A stretch of 64,000 nt of DNA from DATLYB01 sp964502525 (GTDB taxonomy: Bacteria; Bacteroidota; Bacteroidia; Chitinophagales; CAIOSU01), in contig CAZCXH010000003.1 of the NCBI GenBank assembly GCA_964502525.1, positions 1 through 64,000 on the forward strand. Direction: 5' to 3'. This document shows, one piece after another, positions 7,856 through 16,723 of the stretch. The notes under the pieces were generated by a model, which saw nothing but the letters and a program-made list of their open reading frames with translations, was not told where the DNA came from and did not search any database. The translations under genes were made by a program, and so were the position numbers. How positions within the stretch are numbered: the stretch's first letter is position 1; each line of letters opens with the position of its first letter.

Positions 7856-9039
7856 AGCGTTTCCGGTTTTTGCAGGAAGTTGTTCAATGCTTCCAAAAAC
7901 CTTGAGCCGGTGTGTCCGTCTGTTGCACGGTGGTCAGCAGCAAGTGTAATGGTAACAACAGGATGTACGCCCACCATCCCATTGCTTGCCCAAGGCTGTT
8001 CCATCACTTTTCCGAATCCAACAATTGCTACTTGTGGCGGATAAATCACCCCGAAGACTTTTTCCGCTCCGCGCTCGCCAAGATTGGTAACCGTGATAGT
8101 TGAACTGCTCAGCTCGATGCTGCGCAATTTGCTTTCGCGCGCGCGAATCGTTACGTCTATCATGTCGCGCATGAGATCATCGAGGCTTTTCATGTCGGCA
8201 TTCAGAATTGCCGGAATCACCAGTCCGCCTTGCCTCAATGAAATCGCGAAACCGATGTTGATGGCTTCCTGAATCTGCAATTGATTGTCTTGCCAGTAGC
8301 CGTTGAGTTGCGGAACAACGGTCAAGGATTTCGCCACGGCTTTCACCAGCAGCACCGGCTGAAGAATTCTTTCTTTGATGGAGCGCTTTTTATTTTCTGT
8401 TTCCAGCCAGTTAAGCGCACATTTCAAATCAACGCGCGATTCCAGATAATAATGCGGTATCTCGCGGTTCGAGCGGCTCATCGCTGCCGCAATCGCCATG
8501 CGCATTTTGTCCTGGTAGCCAGCGATGCGCTTTACCTCAGTCCCTTCCACCACCGGACTTTGCTTCAGCAGTTTTGCTGCGTTCTCTATATCCTCGCGAT
8601 GAATCACACCTCCTTCACCCGTTCCCTTCACCTTGCTTAAATCAACTCCCAACTCTTCAGCAAGCCTGCACGCAAGCGGTGAAATTTTGATTCTTTTCAA
8701 ATCCCTAACAGTTCGACTCACCGCGTTTTTTTTCTCCGAAGGAAACACAACTTTTATTTTTTCGCTCACCTGCTTTTTAGCTTCCGTTACTCCTACCGCT
8801 CCCTTTTCTCCTCGAATGAGTGCAAGCACACTACCCACAGGAACTTTGTCTCCCACTTTCACCAATAGTTTTTCAATCATGCCATCTTCATACACTTCAA
8901 TATCAATCAAACCCTTTTGTGTCTCCACTTCCGCAATAGCATCACCACGCTTCACTTTGTCCCCGGGCTTCACGTACCACTCCGTGAGCGTGCCCGCTTC
9001 CATGTCTGCTCCCAAACTTGGCATCAGGAATTCACTCAT
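7852..9039 (-). CDS. 2-oxoacid dehydrogenase E2 (lipoyl dihydrolipoamide acyltransferase)
   Basis: 395 residues in the standard E2 order. There is one lipoyl domain (about 1-78), whose modified lysine lies in VETQKGLIDIEV. A peripheral subunit-binding domain follows (about 115-155; KISPLACRLAEELGVDL and GTGEGGVIHREDI). The catalytic domain (about 165-395) has VTNLGERGAEKVFGVI and the active-site DHRATDGHTG, with the expected His and Asp. It transfers the acyl group from lipoate to CoA. The E1 genes lie upstream in the same operon; no E3 gene is present in the window, so a shared dihydrolipoamide dehydrogenase is presumed. The ATTQKG-like variation of the lipoyl motif is mild. Start at ATG 9039 overlaps the E1 beta stop by 4 bp. 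Confidence 0.92.
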   Translation of the reverse strand: MSEFLMPSLGADMEAGTLTEWYVKPGDKVKRGDAIAEVETQKGLIDIEVYEDGMIEKLLVKVGDKVPVGSVLALIRGEKGAVGVTEAKKQVSEKIKVVFPSEKKNAVSRTVRDLKRIKISPLACRLAEELGVDLSKVKGTGEGGVIHREDIENAAKLLKQSPVVEGTEVKRIAGYQDKMRMAIAAAMSRSNREIPHYYLESRVDLKCALNWLETENKKRSIKERILQPVLLVKAVAKSLTVVPQLNGYWQDNQLQIQEAINIGFAISLRQGGLVIPAILNADMKSLDDLMRDMIDVTIRARESKLRSIELSSSTITVTNLGERGAEKVFGVIYPPQVAIVGFGKVMEQPWASNGMVGVHPVVTITLAADHRATDGHTGSRFLEALNNFLQKPETL

Positions 9040-10028
9040 GATTGCATCATCTTTTTCACCGCTGAAACAATGTCAGCTTTCTGCGGAAGGGAAGCTGTTT
9101 CGAGATGTTCGGGATAGGGAATCGGCACTTCCACTGCGCACAGTCGTTGAACAGGCTGGTCTAATTCGTAAAAAATATTCTCCATGATGCGCGCAGAAAT
9201 TTCTGAGGAAACGCTGACTGACCTCCACGCATCTTCTACAATCAACGCGCGATGGTTTTTTGAAGCAGATGCAAAAACGGTTTCCTCATCGAGCGGCCGC
9301 AGCGAGCGCAGGTCAATCACCTCCGCATCAATTCCCGCAGTTGCCAATTCATTCGCAGCATCGAGCGATTTATGCAGACCGGTTCCATACGTGATTATGG
9401 AAATGTCTTTTCCTTCACGTCTGATTTTCGCTTTTGAAATATCCACCGCTCCGGCATTGGCAGGGATTTCACCTTCAAGATTTAATAATGAGGTGTATTC
9501 AAAAATGATAACAGGGTCTGGCTCTTTCAATGCCGTGAGTAACATGCCCCGCGCATCTTCATGCGTGGCAGCCGACACCGCCTTCAACCCCGGAATATGC
9601 GCATACAGCGGTTCCCAGCTATGCGAGTGTTGAGCCGCAAGCTGGCGACCAATGCCGCAACTCATGCGGATCACAAGCGGCACGTTCAACTGTCCGCCTG
9701 ACATGTGCAGCAGCGTTGCCGCATTATTGACAATTTGATCCATCGCAAGCAAACTGAAGTTTACGGTCATTACCTCCACAATCGGGCGCATGCCGGCCAA
9801 TGCAGCGCCAATTCCCGCTCCCACAAATCCTGCTTCGGAAAGCGGAGTGTCCATGACGCGCTCTTCGCCAAATTCCTGCAACAAACCTTTACTCACCGCA
9901 AACGCACCGCCATACCGCCCCACATCTTCACCCATCAAAAACACGCGCTCGTCTTTTAGCAATGCCTCACGTATAGCCTGCTTAATGGCTTCGCGGTAAG
10001 TAAGTTTGATCGTGCCGTTCCTGCTCAT
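9036..10028 (-). CDS. 2-oxoacid dehydrogenase E1 beta subunit (PdhB-like)
   Basis: 330 residues, the normal length of the beta subunit of alpha2-beta2 thiamine diphosphate E1 enzymes. Typical segments: FLMGEDVGRYGGAFAVSKGL, RVMDTPLSEAGFVGAGIG, VEVMTVNFSLLAMDQIVNNA, and RLCAVEVPIPYPEHLE near the end. It holds the catalytic Glu of the TPP site in the GEDVG/LSEAG region. The sequence is closest in feel to pyruvate or acetoin dehydrogenase E1 beta rather than branched-chain forms, but the substrate cannot be set from sequence alone. It lies between the cupin gene and E2, 7 bp after the cupin stop. Confidence 0.92.
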   Translation of the reverse strand: MSRNGTIKLTYREAIKQAIREALLKDERVFLMGEDVGRYGGAFAVSKGLLQEFGEERVMDTPLSEAGFVGAGIGAALAGMRPIVEVMTVNFSLLAMDQIVNNAATLLHMSGGQLNVPLVIRMSCGIGRQLAAQHSHSWEPLYAHIPGLKAVSAATHEDARGMLLTALKEPDPVIIFEYTSLLNLEGEIPANAGAVDISKAKIRREGKDISIITYGTGLHKSLDAANELATAGIDAEVIDLRSLRPLDEETVFASASKNHRALIVEDAWRSVSVSSEISARIMENIFYELDQPVQRLCAVEVPIPYPEHLETASLPQKADIVSAVKKMMQS

Positions 10029-10035
10029 TTGCCTG

Positions 10036-10359
10036 TCACCTTTTTATCATTGTCAAAAGCATTTTGAATCTCTCTGTTGCTTTCAGCGCGTGAGGAGCAT
10101 TGGCAGGCATGATGATGCATTCTCCGGCATTGAGCAAGTTTGTATTTCCTTCAATCGTTATTTCTGCGCATCCGTCTATAACCTGAACCAGCGCATCAAA
10201 CGGTGCTGTGTGTTCACTCAATCCTTCGCCTTTGTCAAATGAAAACAACGTGATGTTTCCCGTTGGTTTCTTAATGATTGTCTTGCTGACCACCGCACCG
10301 GGTGCGTAGTCAATGCTGTCTTTCAACGTAAACACTTTTGATTTTTCAATCTCGATCAT
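10036..10359 (-). CDS. small cupin-domain protein
   Basis: About 107 residues forming one cupin barrel. Motif 1 is degenerate, G-(X5)-EHTAPFDALVQVIDG (one His and Asp/Glu residues), and motif 2 is GECIIMPANAPHAL with the expected Pro and His. The ATG at 10359 (MIEIEKSKVF) is preferred because the longer frame adds seven basic residues. Such cupins bind a metal or small ligand and sometimes act as regulators or isomerases. The gene sits inside the dehydrogenase operon between E1 alpha and E1 beta, an unusual position for a cupin. The role here is unknown; sensing of a pathway metabolite is one possibility. Confidence 0.82.
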   Translation of the reverse strand: MIEIEKSKVFTLKDSIDYAPGAVVSKTIIKKPTGNITLFSFDKGEGLSEHTAPFDALVQVIDGCAEITIEGNTNLLNAGECIIMPANAPHALKATERFKMLLTMIKR

Positions 10360-10401
10360 GACTTTTCGCTGTAACCTCAAATCCGCAAACTATTTGAAAT
10401 G

Positions 10402-10495
10402 ACACAGGTTTCCCGCTGATTTCGCTGATTCACGCAGATGAATGTCAGAAAAGAATATTTTCTGCGGAAATCTGCGGTATCTGCGGGAAATTGAT
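10402..10495. repeat. inverted repeat of CGCTGATTTCGCTGATT type between E1 alpha and the cupin
   Basis: The left arm contains TTTCCCGCTGATTTCGCTGA and the right arm AATCTGCGGTATCTGCGGGA, forming a long imperfect stem with about 45 nt between the arms. This kind of repeat is widespread between genes in Bacteroidota genomes. Here it interrupts the operon, so it may act as an mRNA stability or partial termination element. Confidence 0.6.
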
Positions 10496-10522
10496 TGTTC
10501 ATGGAATTTGAGTTTGCAGAAT

Positions 10523-11512
10523 TCAGGTGTAAACAAATTTTGTCAACTGCTCCACCGCCTCCCAGGTTCCGGATTCAGCAAAATCAACAGCACGCTGAAC
10601 TTCAGCATCCACTCTTTTCTCTATTTCCTTCACATCATTTTCGGTGATTAACTTTTCGCTAATTAAATAATTCTGCAGCTTCGGGATTGGATCACGCTTC
10701 TTCCATTCTTCGACTTCGCTCTTGTCACGATACAGTTCCGCATCAAACATGGAGTGAGCGCGGAAGCGATAAGTGTTGCAGACAAGAAAGTACGGTTTCC
10801 CGGTTTTCCGAATCGTTTCTATGGCTTCACGGGCTGCGTTTCTCACCACAAGCACATCCATTCCATCAATCGCTTTAGAAGTTATGTTGTAAGCAATTCC
10901 TCTTTTCTCTACGTCCTGCTCAGCAAGAGAATAACGCAACGCTGTACCCATCGCATAACGGTTATTCTCGCACACCATCAGCAGCGGCACACTCCAGAGC
11001 GAGGCGAGGTTCATTGTTTCGTGGGATACGCCCTCCGCCATCGCGCCTTCGCCAAAGAAGCAGCATGTTACATTATTTTTCCTTTCCTTTTTGGAAGCCA
11101 GCGCCATGCCCAGCGCCATCGGAAGATGCCCTGCTACAATCGCACTGCCGCCATAAAATTTTTTTTCCGCATCAAACAAGTGCATCGAACCGCCACGTCC
11201 GCGGCTGCATCCTTCCAGCCTGCCGTACATCTCAGCCATGATTGCATCCGGACCAACACCGCGCGCAATTGCTTGTCCGTGCTCGCGGTACGAACAAAGC
11301 ACATTATCCTCTTTTGTTAAAGCGTCCATGACGCCCACTGCAATAGCTTCTTCGCCATTATACAAATGGAGAAACCCGCGAATCTTCATCCTGGTGTACA
11401 ACTCAGCAGACTTGTCTTCAAACCTGCGGATGAGCAGCATCTGATGGAGCAGATGCAAGCCTTCCGCGGAAGTAATGCCCCTGGTTGCTGAAATTTCCGG
11501 TACTTCTTTCAT
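10523..11512 (-). CDS. 2-oxoacid dehydrogenase E1 alpha subunit (PdhA-like)
   Basis: About 329 residues with the TPP-binding fold of alpha subunits: GFLHLYNGEEAIAVGVM, GCSRGRGGSMHLFD, GGSAIVAGHLPMALGMA, and the TPP motif FFGEGAMAEGVSHETMNLA, then VCENNRYAMGT. GCSRGRGGSMH is typical of pyruvate and acetoin dehydrogenases. It decarboxylates the 2-oxoacid (or cleaves acetoin) and passes the acyl group to E2 lipoate. It is the first gene of a six-gene operon. The ATG at 11512 is chosen; a GTG at 11518 is an alternative. The predicted transcription start is only a few nucleotides upstream, so the mRNA may be nearly leaderless. Confidence 0.92.
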   Translation of the reverse strand: MKEVPEISATRGITSAEGLHLLHQMLLIRRFEDKSAELYTRMKIRGFLHLYNGEEAIAVGVMDALTKEDNVLCSYREHGQAIARGVGPDAIMAEMYGRLEGCSRGRGGSMHLFDAEKKFYGGSAIVAGHLPMALGMALASKKERKNNVTCCFFGEGAMAEGVSHETMNLASLWSVPLLMVCENNRYAMGTALRYSLAEQDVEKRGIAYNITSKAIDGMDVLVVRNAAREAIETIRKTGKPYFLVCNTYRFRAHSMFDAELYRDKSEVEEWKKRDPIPKLQNYLISEKLITENDVKEIEKRVDAEVQRAVDFAESGTWEAVEQLTKFVYT

Positions 11513-11520
11513 AAACACCT

Positions 11521-11563
11521 GAAAGATATGGCTGCTGATCTGCGGGGTTAATGACCTTTGTCA
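11521..11563 (-). promoter_or_regulatory. putative Crp/Fnr-activated promoter of the E1 alpha operon
   Basis: The palindrome TGACAAAGGTCA (minus strand, 11552-11563) is followed after exactly 23 bp by TATCTTTC (11521-11528), a 5/6 match to TAnnTTTG. No -33 TTTG is seen at the expected place, which fits an activator-dependent promoter. Confidence 0.6.
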
Positions 11564-11579
11564 GCATGATGATAAAAGG

Positions 11580-14018
11580 CTACTCATCATCAGAATCACC
11601 ATCTGCTTTTGCCAGTGACGCTTTTTCTGAAAATTGCTGTGCACGCCTCTCTATCACATCGGCAATCTCTTTCAGCCGTTCGTCAACTTTGCAGTAGATG
11701 GTATTCTTCCCGAAGGAGCCGTCTTTCTGTCGCGAACCGGCCTTAACGCCTGTCAGCACTTCGATGCCTTCGTCAACCGTGCTAACCGCCCAGATGTGAA
11801 ATCTTTTTTTGCCGACAGCTTCTGCCACTTCCTCCTTCAGCATCAGGTTGGCGAGGTTGCTTTGCGGAATCATCACGCCTTGCTCGCCTGTAAGCCCTTT
11901 TTGCTTGCAAGCTTCATAAAAACCTTCAACTTTCTCATTCACCCTGCCAATCGCTTGCACCTCGCCTTTTTGATTAACGGAACCTGTTACAGCTATGCCT
12001 TGTTTAATCGGCACTTCTGATAGGCTCGACAACAAAGCGTACAACTCCGTGCTCGATGCGCTGTCGCCCTCCACTTCAGAATAGCTCTGCTCAAACACCA
12101 ATCGCGCGGAAAGGCTCAGTGGTTTTTGGCGCGCAAATTTTTCCGAGAGAAACCCGGACAGGATCATCACTCCCTTGGTATGAATCTTCCCGCCCAACTT
12201 GGCTTCGCGTTCGATATCAATCACGCCATCCGCGCCAATGCCTGTCGTTACCGTGATGCGGTTCGGGCGCCCGAAGGAAACATCGCCTAAATCACTCACT
12301 GCCAAGCCGTTCACTTCGCCCACTGCTTCTCCAACATGGTCAATGATGATTATGCCGCGCTTAATCATCTCCGTGATTTTTTCCTGGATGAGGTTGGAGC
12401 GATAATATTTCTCCTCCACGGCTTTCATGATATGCGCTGATGTGACGCGCTTGCCATCTTCAAAACCAGCGTAGTAGCAGCCTTCGCGGATGATGTCCGA
12501 AATCTCCCCGAAGCGGGTTGAGAGTTTCTGCTGGTCTTCCGCAAGGCGGCAGCCATACTCAATAATTTTCGCCAATGCCGTTGAATCAAGCGGGGCGAGG
12601 TTTTCTTCCTTGCACACTTTGCAGACGAACGATAGATAATCATTGATGTTTTTGTCCGTGTAATCCATCACCGTGTCAAACTCGGCTTTCACTTTGAACA
12701 ATTCCTTGAACTCGCTGTCGTATTCATAGAGCAGATAATACAATAATGGTTCACCGATCAATATCACCCGGGCCTGGAATGGCACGGGTTCGGGCTTCAG
12801 TGTTTTGGTCGTGACGAAACCGAGGCGGTCGCCCGGGTCTTCAATTACAATCTCCCTGTTGCGGATAACCCGCTTCAGCCCATCCCATGAGAGATAGTTG
12901 CGCAGCAACTCCTCAATGGGAATTACAAGATAGCCGCCATTTGCCTGGTGCAGCGAGCCTTTGCGGATAAGGGTGAAGTTGGTATAGAGCGTTCCCATCT
13001 GCGATTCCTTCTCGACCTTGCCAAACAAATTCACATAAGTAGGGTTCAGTTCAATCACTACCGGTGCGCCCTCCAGCGCGGAATTATCAATGAGCACATT
13101 CACCTCGTAGCGCAAGAAGAAGGGCGCCTCCCAACTTTTCATCAGCGCTGTCAGATTGTCTTCCCTGGGCGGCTTTAAAAACCGGCTGAAATTTTCCAAT
13201 ATGTCCTGCTGAACTGAATCGAGATATTTTAATACATCATTAATTTTTGCATACTTCTCGCGCAACTCGTCAATCAGGATGGTGATGGCAAAAAGGGCTA
13301 TCTGTTCTTCGAGGTTGCGGACTTTGCTGTTCGCTTCACGATCGAGGTCGTGGTCCTGCCGCAACGCTGATTTTATCACTTCAAGCAGGCTTTCCTGCTT
13401 CCGGATGATCTCATCCCTTTGCTCTTTAGCCAATGCCTGAAACTCCTTGTCGGTCATCGCCTCGCCATCGCTTTTCATCGGAACGGTGGTGATGCGGGCG
13501 GGAGCGGGCTTAACGAGAAACCCCTGCTCATGTGCCTGCTTCTCGACTTTTGAAAAAATCTCGAGTTTCTTCTGCTCAATATTTTTGATAATCTCCTCGC
13601 GTTTTGCTGCCGCCTCTTCGCTCTCGAAAGCCTTGATTAATGCCTGCCTTGCCTGAGCGATCAGATCATCCATGTCGTCACGCAGACCGCGCCCTTTTCC
13701 GGGCGGCAGCATCAGCCGCTTCGGCTCGTAGGGGTTTTCAAAATTGTAAACGCAGCACCAGTCGGCAGGCTGTGGCTCCTTCTTTGCGATTTCCGCAAGG
13801 TAGCGCTTCACTGCGGTGAGCTTGCCTGTGCCGGGCAGCCCGGAAACATAGATGTTGAATCCCTGCGAGCGGATGCCCAGTCCTAGCTGCAGCGCCTTCA
13901 TCGCGCGCTGCTGCCCGATGATGGTTTCCAGAGGCTTCAACTGCTCCACCGATTCGCAGCTCAGGTGGGCAGGATTGACGGTGCGCCTTAATTGTGCAAC
14001 GCTTAACTCCTTGGTCAT
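11580..14018 (-). CDS. Lon-related ATP-dependent protease (LonB/COG1067 type)
   Basis: 812 residues. The AAA part has a Walker A (VSGLPGTGKLTAV, about 58-70) interrupted by a long helical, charged insert (about 120-300). The C-terminal protease domain holds the Ser-Lys dyad: Ser in EGDSASSTELYALL and Lys in GRVNEKVEGFYEAC, in the correct order and spacing. GLAVSDLGDVSFGRPNRITVT precedes it, as in the COG1067 group rather than LonA. It degrades proteins in the cytoplasm; natural substrates of this group are poorly known. It is the last gene of the run from the CDP-alcohol phosphatidyltransferase, 33 bp after the acyltransferase gene, and ends about 20 bp before the next operator. Confidence 0.92.
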   Translation of the reverse strand: MTKELSVAQLRRTVNPAHLSCESVEQLKPLETIIGQQRAMKALQLGLGIRSQGFNIYVSGLPGTGKLTAVKRYLAEIAKKEPQPADWCCVYNFENPYEPKRLMLPPGKGRGLRDDMDDLIAQARQALIKAFESEEAAAKREEIIKNIEQKKLEIFSKVEKQAHEQGFLVKPAPARITTVPMKSDGEAMTDKEFQALAKEQRDEIIRKQESLLEVIKSALRQDHDLDREANSKVRNLEEQIALFAITILIDELREKYAKINDVLKYLDSVQQDILENFSRFLKPPREDNLTALMKSWEAPFFLRYEVNVLIDNSALEGAPVVIELNPTYVNLFGKVEKESQMGTLYTNFTLIRKGSLHQANGGYLVIPIEELLRNYLSWDGLKRVIRNREIVIEDPGDRLGFVTTKTLKPEPVPFQARVILIGEPLLYYLLYEYDSEFKELFKVKAEFDTVMDYTDKNINDYLSFVCKVCKEENLAPLDSTALAKIIEYGCRLAEDQQKLSTRFGEISDIIREGCYYAGFEDGKRVTSAHIMKAVEEKYYRSNLIQEKITEMIKRGIIIIDHVGEAVGEVNGLAVSDLGDVSFGRPNRITVTTGIGADGVIDIEREAKLGGKIHTKGVMILSGFLSEKFARQKPLSLSARLVFEQSYSEVEGDSASSTELYALLSSLSEVPIKQGIAVTGSVNQKGEVQAIGRVNEKVEGFYEACKQKGLTGEQGVMIPQSNLANLMLKEEVAEAVGKKRFHIWAVSTVDEGIEVLTGVKAGSRQKDGSFGKNTIYCKVDERLKEIADVIERRAQQFSEKASLAKADGDSDDE

Positions 14019-14051
14019 ATCCGGTGCAATATAAAAATAAATCGGAAGGCT

Positions 14052-14915
14052 TTATCCAGTCAACCATCTCCGGAAGAAGCCGGTTTGCTTATCCCTGTCC
14101 CTGTATTCAAGCAACCGGATGAATAATTTTTCCATCGCAAGTTCCACCTCGTTTCTCAACAGCCAGAGCGTTTCTTCATCATCGTTCTTCTGCATAAAGC
14201 GCTTTGTGCCAATGGGCTTTCCAAAAGCGATGTAGAGATTCACTGGCTTGGGCACGCCCAGCAAGCCGAACAATCCCCTCGTTACCGGAGGGATGATGTC
14301 GCCTCCCCTCAGGTATTTTTTGACGATGCCGGATTGAGCCAATATTTTCCCGATGAAGGATTTCATCAGGTCGTCAGCATCGGCAACGATTTTCAAAGCG
14401 TCATCACCACCCACCTGCGCAACCGGAATAATGTCATATTCATACTGTACCGCCATCCGCGCGAAACCGATGTGGTCTTTCCACAGGAGCTTGTAGGCTT
14501 CGCCCTTGCGCTTCCATGTTTCGCGGGCGCCTCCGGGAAAAACGAGGATGTTTTCACGGGCTTCCATCAGGGCTGCGCAGTTTTCGCGGCTCGCCCTGAC
14601 GAAGCCGGCCTCGCGAACCTTGTCTTTCCAGACGGGAATCTGGAAATGGAGGTCGTCAACGAGCGCCCTGACAAAGATTCCTTTTTGGATGTATAATTCC
14701 GCACCGAAGAGGAAGCCATCGGTAAGCCCATAAACTGTGTGGTTGGTGACGAACATGCAAGGTGTGGAGGCATCAACGTTTTCCATGCCGAAGAAGCGGG
14801 GGGAGAAATAGAACATGAACGGACGAACAAAATCGCGCACCCGCTTCACCGGAGGAGGCAGGAACGGCTGAAGCCTCCCGGAATCGTTATTCTGTTTGTG
14901 ACTTTCTTCTGTCAT
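14052..14915 (-). CDS. lysophospholipid acyltransferase-family protein
   Basis: 287 residues of the PlsC/DGAT-like glycerolipid acyltransferase superfamily. The catalytic His and Asp occur in NHTVYGLTDGFLFG, with a slightly longer spacing than HX4D, and the glycerophosphate-binding block is LVFPGGARETWKRKGE. A further block, IIPVAQVGGDDALKIV, is typical of the diacylglycerol acyltransferase-like branch. No signal peptide is seen; a membrane-associated cytoplasmic enzyme is expected. Its position between UbiB-like kinase, CDP-alcohol transferase and Lon suggests membrane lipid remodelling. Acyl donor and acceptor are unknown. Confidence 0.85.
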   Translation of the reverse strand: MTEESHKQNNDSGRLQPFLPPPVKRVRDFVRPFMFYFSPRFFGMENVDASTPCMFVTNHTVYGLTDGFLFGAELYIQKGIFVRALVDDLHFQIPVWKDKVREAGFVRASRENCAALMEARENILVFPGGARETWKRKGEAYKLLWKDHIGFARMAVQYEYDIIPVAQVGGDDALKIVADADDLMKSFIGKILAQSGIVKKYLRGGDIIPPVTRGLFGLLGVPKPVNLYIAFGKPIGTKRFMQKNDDEETLWLLRNEVELAMEKLFIRLLEYRDRDKQTGFFRRWLTG

Positions 14916-14998
14916 CCCGGCAGGTTTTATTTAGTTTGACCTAATTATGGATTGATTGAATGTAAGGATCCGTTAAATCATTTACTCATTCTGATTTC

Positions 14999-16684
14999 TC
15001 ACATCTTTCCATGCTTCATGATCGCAAGCAGCAATCGCAGGGCGAACAAGGCTGCAAGGACGAAGGCGGCTACTCCAACTATGGGTACATTTTTATAGTG
15101 TGGCGGAATGCCGGAGTGGATGACGATGGCGGAACCCAGTATCATGGAGCCGGCCACAATGGCGAAGGAGACGCGGTTGCCCACCACATCCATGCGGTTC
15201 ATCATGGGGTCTAATCCTTTGTGCTCGAACTCCACGTGCAGCTTTCCTTGCCTGAGCTTCAGAAAAACCTCGCGCACGTTATTGGGCAGTTCAAGGATAA
15301 GCTCGCCCATTTCGCGGGCGCTGCCATAGAAGCGCTTGAACAACTCAGCCGGACTGTAGCGCCTTGCAATGATCTTGCGCGCGTAGGGCTGAACCTCTTC
15401 CATGAGGTTGTAATCCGGGAAAAGGGTTAAGCCCACACCTTCGATAATAATGAGCGCCCGCATGAGCAGATGAAAGTTGGGTGATATTTTTATTTTGTAA
15501 TCGTACATCACCTTGCGCAAGCCTTCGAGGATATCACTCAGTTCCACTTCGCTGATTGAGGTTGTGTGAGCCGCCTCGATAAACTCGCGCAATTCCTGCT
15601 CAAACTCATTGCGCTTTTGAATAACGTTGTCGCGCGCCATCGCCTGGACGGTGTCAGCGAGATTTTTTACATCTTCGGCATGGATGGAATACATGAGGTC
15701 ACCGAGGATATATTGGTCATCAAGCGTGAGCGTGCCCATCATGCCGAAATCAATGAAGCAGAGACGCCCGTCAGGCATGATGAAGATGTTGGCGGGATGA
15801 GGGTCGGCATGGAAGAAGCCATAGTCGAAGACCTGCATGAAATAGAGGTCAAGCCCGATTTTAGCGGCATCTTTCGGAGTCATTCCCGCAGTTTTGATGG
15901 CCTCGGTGTCAGTGAGCTTTTTGCCGATGATGTATTCCTGGCAAATCACTTTTTGAGTGGTGTAGGAGTCATATACCTTTGGAACATAGATGCGGCTGTC
16001 GTGCTCGAAGTTTTGCGCGAAGCGCCTCATGCTGTTGGCTTCGGTGACGAAATTCATTTCGCGCTTGATGGCTTTCTCGAACGTGCTGACCAGCTCAACA
16101 GGCTGCATGACGGCTGATTCAGGGAAATTTCGTTCGATGATGCCGGCAAGGTCGCGCATGATTTCGATGTCAGCGCTGACGCTCCTGCGGATGAGAGGCT
16201 TTTGAATTTTCAGCACGGCATCATCGCCCCTGCGCAGCTTCACAAGGTGAACCTGGGCTATGGAAGCGGAAGCCAACGGCTTTTCATCAATGAATGAAAA
16301 AATTTCGTCAAGCGGCTTTTTGAACTCGCGTTCGAGCTTGGGTTTGATTTGCTCAAAGGGGACAGCCGGAACATGGTCTTGCAGCTTTTCAAGCTCGGTG
16401 ATCAAATCCTTGGGGATGATGTCAGGGCGGTTGCTGAGAATCTGCCCGAACTTGATGAAGGTGGGTCCAAGTTCTTCGCATACGAGGCGGATGCGCTCGT
16501 AGCGCGAATACTGCATTGCGGGAACGCCTTCGCGGTCGGGGAGGATTTTCCTCCAGTTGAGCCCTTTAAACCGGGTGTGGGCGACAAGGTCCTCAAACCC
16601 GTACTTGACGAGCACCTTGATGATTTGCCGGTACCGTTTGAAATACGGAGTTTTTTGCTCGTCATCGTCCAGGAGGTCATCCAT
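14999..16684 (-). CDS. ABC1/UbiB-family atypical kinase
   Basis: 561 residues with all UbiB/ADCK hallmarks: the KxGQ motif (FIKFGQILSNRPD, about 75-87), the Ala-rich loop (ASASIAQVHLVKL), the invariant Lys (AVLKIQKP), the catalytic ADPHPANIFI, and IDFGMMG for metal binding. Two transmembrane helices end the protein (about 505-555). Members act as ATPases that help extract or organise isoprenoid quinone precursors or other lipids at the membrane. Ubiquinone is not expected in this phylum, so a link to menaquinone or phospholipid metabolism is more likely. The gene follows the CDP-alcohol phosphatidyltransferase by 39 bp. Confidence 0.92.
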   Translation of the reverse strand: MDDLLDDDEQKTPYFKRYRQIIKVLVKYGFEDLVAHTRFKGLNWRKILPDREGVPAMQYSRYERIRLVCEELGPTFIKFGQILSNRPDIIPKDLITELEKLQDHVPAVPFEQIKPKLEREFKKPLDEIFSFIDEKPLASASIAQVHLVKLRRGDDAVLKIQKPLIRRSVSADIEIMRDLAGIIERNFPESAVMQPVELVSTFEKAIKREMNFVTEANSMRRFAQNFEHDSRIYVPKVYDSYTTQKVICQEYIIGKKLTDTEAIKTAGMTPKDAAKIGLDLYFMQVFDYGFFHADPHPANIFIMPDGRLCFIDFGMMGTLTLDDQYILGDLMYSIHAEDVKNLADTVQAMARDNVIQKRNEFEQELREFIEAAHTTSISEVELSDILEGLRKVMYDYKIKISPNFHLLMRALIIIEGVGLTLFPDYNLMEEVQPYARKIIARRYSPAELFKRFYGSAREMGELILELPNNVREVFLKLRQGKLHVEFEHKGLDPMMNRMDVVGNRVSFAIVAGSMILGSAIVIHSGIPPHYKNVPIVGVAAFVLAALFALRLLLAIMKHGKM

Positions 16685-16723
16685 GCGAAAGAGATTCTAT
16701 GCTAAAGTACATCGCGTTGTTCA

